DNA of 64,000 nt from Streptomyces sp. H27-H1 (GTDB lineage: Bacteria; Actinomycetota; Actinomycetes; Streptomycetales; Streptomycetaceae), in assembly GCF_026627445.1 (NCBI RefSeq), contig NZ_JAPNLJ010000027.1:1-64000 (forward strand), given 5' to 3'. Under the pieces are notes generated by a model. The model made no database searches. It was given only the letters and a program-made list of their open reading frames with translations, and was not told the origin of the DNA. Positions within the stretch are counted from its first letter, which is position 1. Every line of letters begins with the position of its first letter. Both the position numbers and the translations under genes were made by a program. Below are positions 23,094 through 31,993 of this stretch, one piece after another.

Positions 23094-25148
23094 TCAACGG
23101 ATCAAGACCACCCCGACGATGAAGCCGGCCACGCCCATCAGGAGCGAGAGCGTGACGATCATGACGACGAGGATCTTGTTCGAGCGGCTCTGCATCTCGG
23201 AAGCCCGCGCCATCTCGTTGGCGTAGGACTCCTTGTCGGCCTGGATCTCCGTCAGGCGTGCTTCGTACCGCTTGGCGACTGAATCCTCGACCGTCGACAG
23301 CTGCTTGAGCAGGTCGGTGACCCGCGTCACCTGGGAGTTGGTCTTCTCTTTCTCCAGGTCGAGGTTGTGCTGCCAGTTGGCGTCGCGAGTCGTCATCTGG
23401 ATGATGGCGTCCTTGCGGTTGCGGTCGAGCTCGTCCTCCATTCGGCGGATCCGGTCGGCGTGCTCGGAGCGCACCGACTCCAGGAGGTCACGCTGTTCCC
23501 GGCGCAGGAGGCCGATCTCGTCCGTGGTCCGCTGGTGCTCGGCCAGCGCCTCGTACTGGGCGATGTCGGCCTTGCGGTTGTCGTCGACGATTCGCTGGAT
23601 CTCGGACTTCCACCGGTTCAGGCGCTCTTCCTCGGCCGCCAGGTACTCCGACTGCCGTTCGGCCAGCACCTCGAATATCCGCGTCTGCCCGGTCTGCATC
23701 TTCAGCGTTGCGTCCGACCGCCGGACCCGCAGGATTTCCTGCTGGTTGTGCGCGTGGGTATCCCCGATGTCCCGCTCGATCTCGGCGACGGAGTCAATCT
23801 GTTCGCGCTCCATCCGCGAGCGGTTGCGCTCCTTGTACTGCATCTCCGCCGAGAGCGCCGCCTGCTGGGCCACCTTGGCGGCCTGCGCTTCGTAGTCCTT
23901 GGCGATCTCCGCCCGGCGGGCTCGGATCTTTTCCTCCCTCTCTGTCTGCCGCTGCTGGTACTCAGCCTCAGCCGCGTCCTTCAACAGCTTGTACCGGGAG
24001 CCCTCGCGGTCGGTGGCCACCGCACGGATGACCTGCTCGGTGTGCGCCGACATAAGGTTGACGTAGAGCGCACGCAGCTCAACCTCGTGCGCGGAACGGA
24101 GCTGCATCAAGTCTGCGTTGGCCTGCCGGTTGAGCTGGGCGACCTGGTCCCCGAGCCACTCGGTCGCTCCCTCGGGCACGGCGATCTGTACGACCGGTGC
24201 GCCGATGGCGAAGGTCGCGTTGAACTCATCGAGCCGGACGTCCAGGTCCAGCTCCTCGGAGAGGAACCGGCGGGCGATGACATCGCGCACCTGGGCCTGA
24301 TCGGCCAGCAGCACAGCGTCGTCGGCCTCCTGGTGGTCGCCTTCGACGCCGTAGCCGGCGTCGGTCTCGTCGAAGCCCTCGTAGAGGGCCACCTCGTCGC
24401 CGTCGTGGTCCGGCCATGACTCGACCGAAGCGGTGCCCACGTCGTCCCCGTCGAACACGGGCGTGTCCGCCCCTTCATCGTCGACGACGTCGCTGAAACG
24501 CGACTCGTCGTCCAGGCCCTCGTCAGCCCCCTCGCCACCGGGGATCTCATCGAAGATCGCATCCCCCTCGTCCTCCCAGAGGACCGCCGGGGCGGGGCCG
24601 GCGGTCCCGGCTCCGGCGACCAGGCCGCTGTGCTCTTCCCACGCCTTCTTACCCACGGCTTCTTCGAGGCTCGTGGTACCGGCAGCGACGAAGCGCGCCT
24701 CCGCGAAGGTCGCATCGTTCACCAGATCGACGAGCATTTCGCCGCCGGGCTTCTGCCACACGACAGCCCAGGCGTAGGTGGCACCGGTGAGGAGTGAGTA
24801 CTCCTCCATGCGCGCGAGGGTCTCGTCGGTGGGGATGATGCCGAAGACCTCCTCTTCGATCATCTCCGCCGTGGCCACCGTGCGGATCTGGTCGGAGCTG
24901 ATGAGCTCGATGATCGAGCCCTTCGCCTCGTCCCGGCCGTGCCGTTTGCTCAAGCCGCCGATCTCGTCGGCCGCAAGCACGAGCATCACCCAGGCCGTGC
25001 CGCTGGGAAAGACGAACGGAGTGTTCGACCGCAGCAACTCGACCGCTGCCGGGATCGCCGTCTCTCTCACCACGGAGGCCAGAAGCTCGTCGTGCTTCTT
25101 CTTCCGTTCCTTCTTCCGGCGGACCGCCGCCGCTCCCAGCATGCCCAT
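23094..25148 (-). CDS. long coiled-coil protein with C-terminal membrane anchor
   Basis: The protein of about 684 residues has a globular N-terminal part (about 1-150), an acidic linker rich in Asp/Glu/Gly (about 170-280), a second small domain (about 290-350) and roughly 300 residues of charged heptad-like helix (many Glu/Arg/Gln), and it ends in one hydrophobic segment (ILVVMIVTLSLLMGVAGFIV). It is thus tail-anchored, with the coiled coil in the cytoplasm. I chose the ATG at 25148 with AAGGGA upstream; an alternative ATG at 25199 abuts a CGATAGG motif. It lies between the ClpB-like ATPase and the coupling protein, which suggests a scaffold for the transfer machinery. I do not recognise a family. 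Confidence 0.7.
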   Translation of the reverse strand: MGMLGAAAVRRKKERKKKHDELLASVVRETAIPAAVELLRSNTPFVFPSGTAWVMLVLAADEIGGLSKRHGRDEAKGSIIELISSDQIRTVATAEMIEEEVFGIIPTDETLARMEEYSLLTGATYAWAVVWQKPGGEMLVDLVNDATFAEARFVAAGTTSLEEAVGKKAWEEHSGLVAGAGTAGPAPAVLWEDEGDAIFDEIPGGEGADEGLDDESRFSDVVDDEGADTPVFDGDDVGTASVESWPDHDGDEVALYEGFDETDAGYGVEGDHQEADDAVLLADQAQVRDVIARRFLSEELDLDVRLDEFNATFAIGAPVVQIAVPEGATEWLGDQVAQLNRQANADLMQLRSAHEVELRALYVNLMSAHTEQVIRAVATDREGSRYKLLKDAAEAEYQQRQTEREEKIRARRAEIAKDYEAQAAKVAQQAALSAEMQYKERNRSRMEREQIDSVAEIERDIGDTHAHNQQEILRVRRSDATLKMQTGQTRIFEVLAERQSEYLAAEEERLNRWKSEIQRIVDDNRKADIAQYEALAEHQRTTDEIGLLRREQRDLLESVRSEHADRIRRMEDELDRNRKDAIIQMTTRDANWQHNLDLEKEKTNSQVTRVTDLLKQLSTVEDSVAKRYEARLTEIQADKESYANEMARASEMQSRSNKILVVMIVTLSLLMGVAGFIVGVVLIR

Positions 25149-25199
25149 TGACGCCGATCCCTTCGCCCAAAGAACACAGTCCGCCTGATTTATGAGCAT

Positions 25200-25206
25200 C
25201 CTATCG
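25200..25206 (-). promoter_or_regulatory. CGATAGG motif upstream of the coiled-coil gene
   Basis: CCTATCG on the plus strand, about 50 bases before the chosen start codon. A second related site, GTCGATAAC, lies about 50 bases further upstream on the coding strand. Confidence 0.35.
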
Positions 25207-25293
25207 TCGCCTTGTCGGAGTAAGCAACTATAAGACGCCTAAGGGTTATCGACTCGCTAGTCGATCGACTGGGTCTCCCCGGCCTTGACCGAC

Positions 25294-27060
25294 TCATCGC
25301 ACCGCACTGACCTCGATGTAGGCATCGGAACTCAGTAGGTTTTTGTCGTCGCTGACCAAGTCGCCGACGACGTCGATGCGGATCCGTCGCTCTGAGGGGT
25401 GCTCGTTGAGGAAGGTCGCCACCGCGGTGGTGACCTCGTCGGTCAGCCTCGCCACGGCCGCACGCGCGCCGCCGGCATCGGAGTCGGTGTCACCCTTGTC
25501 CTCGATGAGGTACTGCAGGACCCTCGCATCGACGTCGACCCGCACGTTGTGCTTGATGAACACCTCCTGCACCATCTGCCGCAGCTTCTTCCGTACGATC
25601 TTCTGCTGCGTCGGCAGCGACAGCGGCTGGAAGGGTACGATCGCGTCGATGCGGCCCAGCAGCTCGGGCGGGAACCGGTTGTCGCCTGTCGTCGAGGAGA
25701 TGGAGCGGCGGATCAGCTTCTCGTACTCCATCAGCTGTTTGCCCGAGCCGGTGTCGTCGGCGGCGTACTGCGAGATGCTCTTGTAGATCTCCGTGCCGGC
25801 GTTCGTCGTCAGAACGATGTACGTGTTGAGGAAGCTCACTTCGCGGTTGTTGTCGTCGTTGAGCCGGCCGTCGTCGAGCACCTGTAGTAGCACGCGCGTG
25901 ACCATCGCCGAGGCCTTCTCGACCTCGTCGAAAAGCAGCACGGCGTGGGAGAGGTCCCACACCCGCTTGGTGAGTTCGGAGCGGAAGGCCGCGAATGACG
26001 AGTCCTCGGCGTACTCCGTCATGTCGAAACGGATCAGGTGCCGCTGGTCATCGCCGAACAGCAGCTTCGCCAGCTGCTTGGTGAGTTCGGTCTTGCCGAC
26101 ACCGGTGGAGCCCGTGAACAGCAGGCTCGCCATCGGCTTTCCCTTGTCGTTGAGGTCCGCCACCGCCAGCTGTAGGCGACGTGCCACCGCGCTGGTCGCC
26201 CAGTCCTGGCTGAACACCTTCTCGTCCAGCTGCTTCTTGATCTTCGCGCCGTCGACCTTGAAGGCCACGTTGACGTTCAGGGTCTCCATGAGCACGTCCG
26301 AGAGCATGTCCCGGTCCATCGGCCGGTGCGTCAGGCGAGACCAGCCGACCATGGAGTCGAGCACGAGGATCGACTTGCGCGGTTGAGCGCTGGCCGGCAT
26401 GTAGCGCTGGGTGTACTCGTAGATCTGCCGGAAGATGTGGTCGTCGTAGAACTCGTCAGCCACCCCGTATCGTTCGGCCATGCCCTGCAGGATCTTGATG
26501 GTCGTCGACTGGCCGGGCGGGTTCAGGTTGATGCGTTGCAGTCGCTCGACGAGCGGCTGGTTCGGCGAGATGTGCTTGTGGAACTCCTCGTAGGTTGTCG
26601 CCGCGATGATCCTGATGCCGCGGGTTCCCGATGCGGCGAGGACCGGCTTGATCGCCTCGACGGCGGCGTCGGAGAGCTGAACGACCTGATGGAACTCGTC
26701 GATGAAGAGGACCAGTTCGTGCCTCTCGTTTTTGACGAAGTCCTCGGCCTCGTCGAAGAACCCCTTGAGGATCGCGGCCATGTTCTCGGCGGTGCCCGCC
26801 TCGGAGATCATGCGCGCCGGGTCCACCTCCAGGTAGAGGCGGTCCTTGTCCACCAGCATCGTGGCCTGGACCAGGGCCGTCTTGCCCGTGCCGGCCTCGG
26901 CCAACAGGAGCGCGTTGCACAGCTCGGGACGGCTCATCGAGGCCAGCAGCTGTGTCGTCTCGTGCTCGCGGCCGACGATGTCGCGCTCGGCCTTCTTCAG
27001 CGGCTCCGAGAGCTTGGACAGGAGCCGGTAGCGCTCGTTGAGCTGCACCTCTTGAAACAT
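25294..27060 (-). CDS. ClpB-like protein with two AAA+ domains
   Basis: The 588-residue protein has two AAA+ ATPase units. The first has Walker A LLAEAGTGKTALVQ (about 65) and Walker B VLFIDEFHQ. The second has Walker A FTGSTGVGKTELTKQLAKLL (about 325), Walker B VLLFDEVEKA and RFPPELLGRID, the Clp pattern FRPEFLNRID. It lacks the Clp N-repeat domain, the long M-domain of true ClpB and any obvious IGF/LGF loop for ClpP, so it is a stripped-down unfoldase or remodelling motor rather than part of a protease. The ATG at 27060 is preferred over a TTG at 27102. In this conjugation block it could replace a missing VirB4-type ATPase; that is inference. Confidence 0.8.
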   Translation of the reverse strand: MFQEVQLNERYRLLSKLSEPLKKAERDIVGREHETTQLLASMSRPELCNALLLAEAGTGKTALVQATMLVDKDRLYLEVDPARMISEAGTAENMAAILKGFFDEAEDFVKNERHELVLFIDEFHQVVQLSDAAVEAIKPVLAASGTRGIRIIAATTYEEFHKHISPNQPLVERLQRINLNPPGQSTTIKILQGMAERYGVADEFYDDHIFRQIYEYTQRYMPASAQPRKSILVLDSMVGWSRLTHRPMDRDMLSDVLMETLNVNVAFKVDGAKIKKQLDEKVFSQDWATSAVARRLQLAVADLNDKGKPMASLLFTGSTGVGKTELTKQLAKLLFGDDQRHLIRFDMTEYAEDSSFAAFRSELTKRVWDLSHAVLLFDEVEKASAMVTRVLLQVLDDGRLNDDNNREVSFLNTYIVLTTNAGTEIYKSISQYAADDTGSGKQLMEYEKLIRRSISSTTGDNRFPPELLGRIDAIVPFQPLSLPTQQKIVRKKLRQMVQEVFIKHNVRVDVDARVLQYLIEDKGDTDSDAGGARAAVARLTDEVTTAVATFLNEHPSERRIRIDVVGDLVSDDKNLLSSDAYIEVSAVR

Positions 27061-27076
27061 GCCACACAAGACCTCT

Positions 27077-27083
27077 CGATAGG
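27077..27083 (+). promoter_or_regulatory. CGATAGG motif near the ClpB-like start
   Basis: CGATAGG on the plus strand, 17 bases before the ATG of the minus-strand ClpB-like gene. It belongs to the motif series seen at other operon starts. Confidence 0.3.
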
Positions 27084-27114
27084 ACTGTTGATGCAACTGC
27101 AATATCAGTCGAAA

Positions 27115-27139
27115 CCTATCATGAGTCGTACTTGATAGG
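27115..27139. promoter_or_regulatory. inverted repeat CCTATCA-N11-TGATAGG
   Basis: A 7-base perfect inverted repeat with 11 bases between the arms, 55 bases upstream of the ClpB-like gene. The arms resemble the CGATAGG motif and suggest a dimeric repressor site. Confidence 0.45.
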
Positions 27140-27335
27140 GCGCGTGATGGTGAGCGGGAAGGGCACGCTCACTGGCTGGATCTTTGGGTCAGAACCCGGC
27201 GGCCGCGCGATTAGTGCTCCACATCTCGTAGCCGTACGTCGTGCAGAGCTGGCCGGCAGGTAGGCGCCCCGTGGTAGCGGTCCAGCGAATCCGTCATGGT
27301 CTGTTGCCCTATCCCGCTCGTGTCCCGCGCAGTCT

Positions 27336-27367
27336 AAAGGCCCCTGGATGTCATTCCAGGGGCCTTT
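27336..27367. terminator. terminator ending the upstream transfer operon
   Basis: AAAGGCCCCTGGA and TCCAGGGGCCTTT form a perfect 13-pair hairpin with a 6-base loop. It sits 23 bases after the stop of the minus-strand gene at 27390 and before the ClpB-like promoter region. The 287-base gap 27103-27389 holds only this and the operator-like repeats. Confidence 0.8.
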
Positions 27368-27389
27368 CGCGTAAGGCTCGACCTTGGTC

Positions 27390-27938
27390 TCAGCCGGCCG
27401 TCGGCTGGTCGACCTCGACCTCGGGTGCCTGCTCCCACTCGGTCTCGGGGGCCGAAGCCTGAGCCTGTGACTCCTTGGCCGCGGCCTCGGCCCTGCGGGC
27501 TGCGCGCATGGAGGTGAGTTGGTTGTCCAGCGTTGTGCTGTCGACCTCGAACTCGGAGGCCTCGACGGACTTGGTGTTGACCACCAGGCCGGTGCCGCGC
27601 GTCGAGGGCATCACATTGCCCTTGAAGCCGTAGACGGTGCCGACCTCGTTGCCGTCCTCGTCCAGGATCGGCTCGGTGTTCGACCCCGCGGCCTTGGTGA
27701 TCTCCTCCATCTGACTGATGGAGTACGGGGCGCCGTTGTTGTAGCGGGCCTTGCCGTCCTCACCCCGAACCCGATCGGACTTCAGATGCAGGTTCGTCTG
27801 ATGCGGGCCGCGCAGATCTCGAGCGTCAAGCTGGATGTCGGCGTACCGGGACTTGCCATCCCTGGTGAAGCCCTTCTTGCGGACTATCGCGATGAGGTTG
27901 ACTCCGGTCATCGCGCCCCTGCCCTTGAGAAGTGCCAT
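27390..27938 (-). CDS. hypothetical protein following the relaxase
   Basis: The 182-residue soluble protein has a compact, strand-rich N-terminal two thirds (KKGFTRDGKSRYADIQLDAR, then NLHLKSDRV, then VYGFKGNVMPS) and a disordered Ala/Glu/Gln tail. The N-terminal layout is reminiscent of small single-stranded-DNA-binding folds, but I see no diagnostic motif. It begins about 60 bases after the relaxase stop and is the last gene before the terminator at 27336, so an accessory role in DNA processing is plausible. Confidence 0.6.
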   Translation of the reverse strand: MALLKGRGAMTGVNLIAIVRKKGFTRDGKSRYADIQLDARDLRGPHQTNLHLKSDRVRGEDGKARYNNGAPYSISQMEEITKAAGSNTEPILDEDGNEVGTVYGFKGNVMPSTRGTGLVVNTKSVEASEFEVDSTTLDNQLTSMRAARRAEAAAKESQAQASAPETEWEQAPEVEVDQPTAG

Positions 27939-27997
27939 GATCTCTTCCCCTCACTTGTTCTGACTGTCATCTGGCAAGTCGTTGGACTCAAAACGGA

Positions 27998-30256
27998 TTA
28001 GATGGACGGCTGATGCGAGTTCAATGCCATCTCGGCATCTGGAGTGGTCACAGCCTGATCGACTTGGGCCTGGACCCGCACGACGAGGCCGGCATCCAGC
28101 GAGGAAGCCTTGGATTGCCGCATCCGCTCGGCCTGCTCGCGCCCGGCGCGCAGCTCCGCGATTCGGGAACGCAACACGAGCGAGCCGGACCCCGGTCCCG
28201 TCTGCTGAGGCGTCAGCTCCCGGGAGACCCGTGTCATCGCCGCGACATCGTTCACCGGCAGATCGGGAATTGCCTCTGCCTGACCGGACTGGTCCAGGTA
28301 GTCCATCGCCGCCAGCAGCAGCCGTCGGCGATCCCTGGCCGTCTCGACGAAGGCCTGGTGTGCGCGCGGCCCGATGTGGACGTCGGTGACGAAGTCGTAG
28401 CCCAGGTGGTGTAGATCCAAGCCCTTGACCTCGTCGAAGTCATACGCGGCACCGACGACGACCTTGAAGTCCGTGCTGACAGCGGCGGTCTCCGTACTCG
28501 CCCGATCCTCGGCGCTCGACCCCACGCGCAGCACCAGGCCGGAGGAAGCGAGATCGGCCCGGAGGCCGTCCAGCTTCTGGTCATAGGACTGCTTCACCGT
28601 CCGAATGCGCGAGTCCAGCACCGCCCGGCCGCGCTCGCCCTCGGTCAGGAGCCTGCCGCCGGGCTGATCGTAGATTGTCCGGCCCAGATCCTCGGCCTCC
28701 TCGGAGTCTTTCATCCGCTGCAGAGAGGCATCCGCGCGCAGGGCCATGAGCGAAAGCAGCCGCTGGCCGTAAGCCGCCACGTCCTGCTGCTGCTTGTGCC
28801 ATGCGCCTGCATCCCCGACAAAGGGCAGGAAGTGCCGGTACTTGCTCATCAGCCTCCGGTGGTAGTCCTGCTCGAAGCGATAGAAGGCGTAGAGCGGGCG
28901 CGAATCCTCGGCGGCAGCACCGGCCTTCTCAGCCTGTTCCCACTGGTGAGCGAGATCGCGATAGACCCCGACCTTCTCCCGGTGATGCCGCAGACGTGAG
29001 GCGTAGCTGCGCAGCCGGAAGCCGAAGGAGACCAGATCAGCTTCCGTGTTCTCGTGGTCCACCTGACGATCTGCAGCCAGCGCCGCCATCTGCTGATAGT
29101 CCATCCCCATGACTTCGAGCATCGGCGTGCGCACTCGCAGTTCCGACTCCTGCATGGCTCGCAGCATCTGATAGATGCCGTTGACGGCGCGCTCCGTGAT
29201 CTGCGTACGTCCCTGCTCGACCAGCCTCTGCCATTCCTCCGTGCTCAGAGACTCCTTCGCGCGGCGCTCGTTGGCGTAGTCGACGATGCGCTCCATGGCC
29301 TCCGGCATCGGGGACCCAGCACGTTCGAGCTGCTCCTCCACGAGCTCGGTCACCAGCTGGTTCGCCTTGCGCATGCGAGCGTCGTTCGAGCCGGCGCGCC
29401 AAAGCGTACGGTCCCCAGGCAGGCAGGCGAGCAGAAACTGCGGCAGGGACTCGGCACGGATTCGCTCGTGCGCCCACCGCTTGATGAAGGTGGTGACGTT
29501 GCGCCGCTCGTAGCCGACGGCGCTGGAGAGGTGAGCCACCGCCTGCTTCTCGTCGAGCCAGGCATCGACGCCGCGGCGGAGCCGGGACTTGTGCCGGTCC
29601 AGTAGCTTGCCGCGCTGTGTGCCGTTCTTCGTCACCTGTCCCCGGCCGCCGTCGACCATGGCCAGGTGGCAGTGCACATGCTCGGTGTCGACCTGGATGA
29701 CCCCCACGTACCGCAGGTCGTCGAAGCCGCTGGCGCCCGAGCTCATCCGCTCCAGGCCGTACATGACCGCCATGCGCAGCTTCATCTGATCGATGTGGCC
29801 GCGGTAGTCACCGCGGGCTTCGCAGCGGAAGTCATCGTCGATGATCTTTTGCTTCCGCAGGTACTCCTCGTCGAAGGACAGCACGGTCTTCAACACGGTG
29901 TGCCCCGCGTCGAAGTAGCGCTGGATGTCTTTGCTGGCCGCCTTGAGCTGTTCGTCCGAGAGCGAGACCGAGCCGTAGCCGAAAGCCACGCCGCCGTCGC
30001 CTTGAGCCTGGCGCATCTCGTGCTTCGTCGCACCCCGCGAGATGCCGACGCGCTCGACGGCGGCCTGCCGCGCCGTGTAGCGCAGGATGAAGTCGTCGGT
30101 GCGCAGACGCTGGATCGGAGCCAGAGACTCCGTCGCCTGCGCGCGGGCCATGTACCGGGTGACGTAGTCGCCCGGCGTCGCGCCGCGCGATCCCTTGCCG
30201 CCGGGCAGCGGCACGCTGAACTCATTCACGATCACGATGTCCTGCTTCAGGCCCAT
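27998..30256 (-). CDS. conjugative relaxase (HUH type, MOBL/MOBP-like)
   Basis: The 752-residue protein contains TEHVHCHLAMVDGGRG at about 190-205, the histidine-hydrophobic-histidine motif III of HUH relaxases, which binds the metal ion at the nick site. Near the N-terminus, GDYVTRYMARAQ (about 29-40) offers Tyr31 or Tyr35 as the nicking tyrosine. The overall pattern reminds me of MOBL relaxases of Gram-positive plasmids. The rest is long, Arg/Glu-rich and helical. AAGGAGAG lies 6 bases before the ATG. A relaxase cleaves the transfer origin, stays bound to the 5' end and is handed to the coupling protein. The transfer origin itself is not obvious; the gaps on either side of this gene are the places to look. 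Confidence 0.75.
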   Translation of the reverse strand: MGLKQDIVIVNEFSVPLPGGKGSRGATPGDYVTRYMARAQATESLAPIQRLRTDDFILRYTARQAAVERVGISRGATKHEMRQAQGDGGVAFGYGSVSLSDEQLKAASKDIQRYFDAGHTVLKTVLSFDEEYLRKQKIIDDDFRCEARGDYRGHIDQMKLRMAVMYGLERMSSGASGFDDLRYVGVIQVDTEHVHCHLAMVDGGRGQVTKNGTQRGKLLDRHKSRLRRGVDAWLDEKQAVAHLSSAVGYERRNVTTFIKRWAHERIRAESLPQFLLACLPGDRTLWRAGSNDARMRKANQLVTELVEEQLERAGSPMPEAMERIVDYANERRAKESLSTEEWQRLVEQGRTQITERAVNGIYQMLRAMQESELRVRTPMLEVMGMDYQQMAALAADRQVDHENTEADLVSFGFRLRSYASRLRHHREKVGVYRDLAHQWEQAEKAGAAAEDSRPLYAFYRFEQDYHRRLMSKYRHFLPFVGDAGAWHKQQQDVAAYGQRLLSLMALRADASLQRMKDSEEAEDLGRTIYDQPGGRLLTEGERGRAVLDSRIRTVKQSYDQKLDGLRADLASSGLVLRVGSSAEDRASTETAAVSTDFKVVVGAAYDFDEVKGLDLHHLGYDFVTDVHIGPRAHQAFVETARDRRRLLLAAMDYLDQSGQAEAIPDLPVNDVAAMTRVSRELTPQQTGPGSGSLVLRSRIAELRAGREQAERMRQSKASSLDAGLVVRVQAQVDQAVTTPDAEMALNSHQPSI

Positions 30257-30350
30257 CGTCGCTCTCCTTCCTCTCTCGCTACCGATGCACTACGGCCCCG
30301 GCTGCTGTCCGCCAGCACCCGGGGCCGCGCACGCCGTGCCTGATCCGTCC

Positions 30351-31394
30351 TCAGGAGCCCAAGCCCTGCTCGTGGTCAACGCCGAAGTCCAGATCGGCCG
30401 CACGCTGGGCCACCTGGAGCTTGCGCTCGTCCAGGCTCGGGACGGGCTTGACCTCACGTCGGCGTGTCTCCTGCTCCTCCGCCTCCAGATCGGGATCCAG
30501 GTTCAGGTCGCGCTGTGCCTCACGGGTCGGGACCGAGGAAGCGGCTGGCACCTGCTGCTCTTCAGCCCTCTGCAGTGGTGCAGCCACGCGCTCCCGGTAG
30601 AGGTTCTCCGTGGTGCCCTCGGTGCTCGCACGCTCGGTCTTGTGCTGCTCCCGTTCGGCGGCGATCTCCGCCTCGATCTGCCGCAAGCGTGCGTTCATGC
30701 CGTCATCGACCGGCGCCGCCTCAGGCACGGGCGCTCCGACGACGTGCTTGACCTCGGTGTCCAGGCCCAGCTCGCCCTCGGTGAACAGCGGGTTGATGGC
30801 GTCCGAGCGCGACTTCAGCCCACGTGCATCGACTACGGCCTCGGCCTGCGGGACGCCGTTCTTGGAGTGGTCGGCGAAGTAGCCGGCGAGGTCATAGCCG
30901 CTGGACTCGAGATCGATCTCCAAGCCCCCGATGCCGTGGACCTGGGTGAAGACCACGGGCACATCGCCTTCGGTCTGCACCTCCGACGGAGCGAGGACAA
31001 GCATGTCCACCGTGGCCGGCAGTTCCCACTCGATCCCCGTGACCTGCTCGGGCGCGGTGAAGCCACTCGTGAAGTACCCCTTGCCGGCCAGTGCCACCAG
31101 CTGCTGGTCGTCGAACTCGTAGAAGGCATCCACCTTCTCGCCCTGGCCGGGGGAGTAGGTCACCTGGGAGATACCGAACGGCAGGGCCTCGGCCGGGGTG
31201 ACCGAGCGCAGCTCGCCCCTTATGTGCAGATACGGACGATAGTTCTCCTTCGCGCCCCGATGCTTGAGGTCGAGCGATTCGACCATGACGCCGAGCTCGG
31301 CGGCCACCCCCTCCAGCCGGTACGTCTCCACTCCTCGTTCACGCAGGACACGGTGGGCCCATACGTCGTTCATCGTCAGTCCTGCGGTACGCAT
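30351..31394 (-). CDS. unknown soluble protein of the transfer operon
   Basis: The 347-residue protein starts at an ATG overlapping the previous stop (TGATG at 31394), with GAGGAG upstream, so it is translationally coupled to the small membrane protein before it. The first 200 residues look globular and strand-rich. The C-terminal 110 are charged and helical, with many Glu, Arg and Gln. There is no signal or membrane segment. It precedes the relaxase by about 95 bases. I do not recognise a family; an auxiliary DNA-processing factor would fit its position. Confidence 0.65.
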   Translation of the reverse strand: MRTAGLTMNDVWAHRVLRERGVETYRLEGVAAELGVMVESLDLKHRGAKENYRPYLHIRGELRSVTPAEALPFGISQVTYSPGQGEKVDAFYEFDDQQLVALAGKGYFTSGFTAPEQVTGIEWELPATVDMLVLAPSEVQTEGDVPVVFTQVHGIGGLEIDLESSGYDLAGYFADHSKNGVPQAEAVVDARGLKSRSDAINPLFTEGELGLDTEVKHVVGAPVPEAAPVDDGMNARLRQIEAEIAAEREQHKTERASTEGTTENLYRERVAAPLQRAEEQQVPAASSVPTREAQRDLNLDPDLEAEEQETRRREVKPVPSLDERKLQVAQRAADLDFGVDHEQGLGS

Positions 31395-31918
31395 CACTTG
31401 CTCCTCTTCCGGTTGGTCTTGCTCTGGTTGGCGGTCCTGGTCGTGGACTTCGGTGCGATGTCGGCCCCGGTTGCCTCGCCCTGGGCGTCCTGGATCTTCG
31501 CGATCATCCGTGTTGCCCAGCGCCACATGCCGCGCATCACGGCGATCTCGCCCGCGGCGAGCAGTGCGACCAGGAAGAGGAGCGGCATCAGCCACATGGC
31601 GATGGTTCCATCCGCGCTGAGCGCACCCTGGGATGCGCCCGACCGCTGGTGCAGCCATGCGCCCAGCAGCGGGAGGATGACCACGGCCGTGATGAATGCC
31701 AGCAGGTAGTCGGCGAGAAGGACGACGGCCCGGAAGAACCCCGCCCACACCACGACGGAGAACCTACCGGCCTGATTCTTCGGAGCCAGGCGCCGCCATC
31801 CGGTGCGCAGCTTCGAATCCTCGTGCTCCTTCTCAGGTGTCGCCGTGGTCTTCCTCGCCGCCGCGGCCGTGCTCGTCGGGACAGTCGTCTCGGTTTTCTC
31901 CAGGGCCTGAGTCGACAT
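31394..31918 (-). CDS. small membrane protein with two helices
   Basis: The 174-residue protein has a charged, alanine/threonine-rich N-terminus and two hydrophobic segments (about 68-92, VLLADYLLAFITAVVILPLL; and about 108-128, MWLMPLLFLVALLAAGEIAV), followed by a very basic tail. The RBS AAGGA lies about 7 bases before the ATG. It lies between the bitopic protein pairs and the coupled gene at 30351. This topology suits an inner part of a transfer channel, but no family is recognised. Confidence 0.65.
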   Translation of the reverse strand: MSTQALEKTETTVPTSTAAAARKTTATPEKEHEDSKLRTGWRRLAPKNQAGRFSVVVWAGFFRAVVLLADYLLAFITAVVILPLLGAWLHQRSGASQGALSADGTIAMWLMPLLFLVALLAAGEIAVMRGMWRWATRMIAKIQDAQGEATGADIAPKSTTRTANQSKTNRKRSK

Positions 31919-31960
31919 GTTCGTGTCCTTACGTCTCGTAGGGGTCTTCTGGGGTGCGTG

Positions 31961-31993
31961 CCGAAACGGTGGGCGCTTCGCTCACCGTTTCGG
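31961..31993. terminator. hairpin overlapping the end of the 31982 gene
   Basis: CCGAAACGGTG pairs with CACCGTTTCGG around an 11-base loop. It covers the last codons of the bitopic protein gene and the gap before 31918. It could attenuate transcription within the operon. Confidence 0.5.

Noticed and set aside
20597..23122. 841-codon open frame on the plus strand
   Set aside because: Antisense to the coupling-protein gene, whose Walker motifs, start site and terminator are clear. The plus product has no motif.
27060..27102. TTG start giving a 602-residue ClpB-like protein
   Set aside because: The extra 14 residues have no ribosome site, while the ATG at 27060 starts directly before conserved sequence. 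The TTG cannot be fully excluded.
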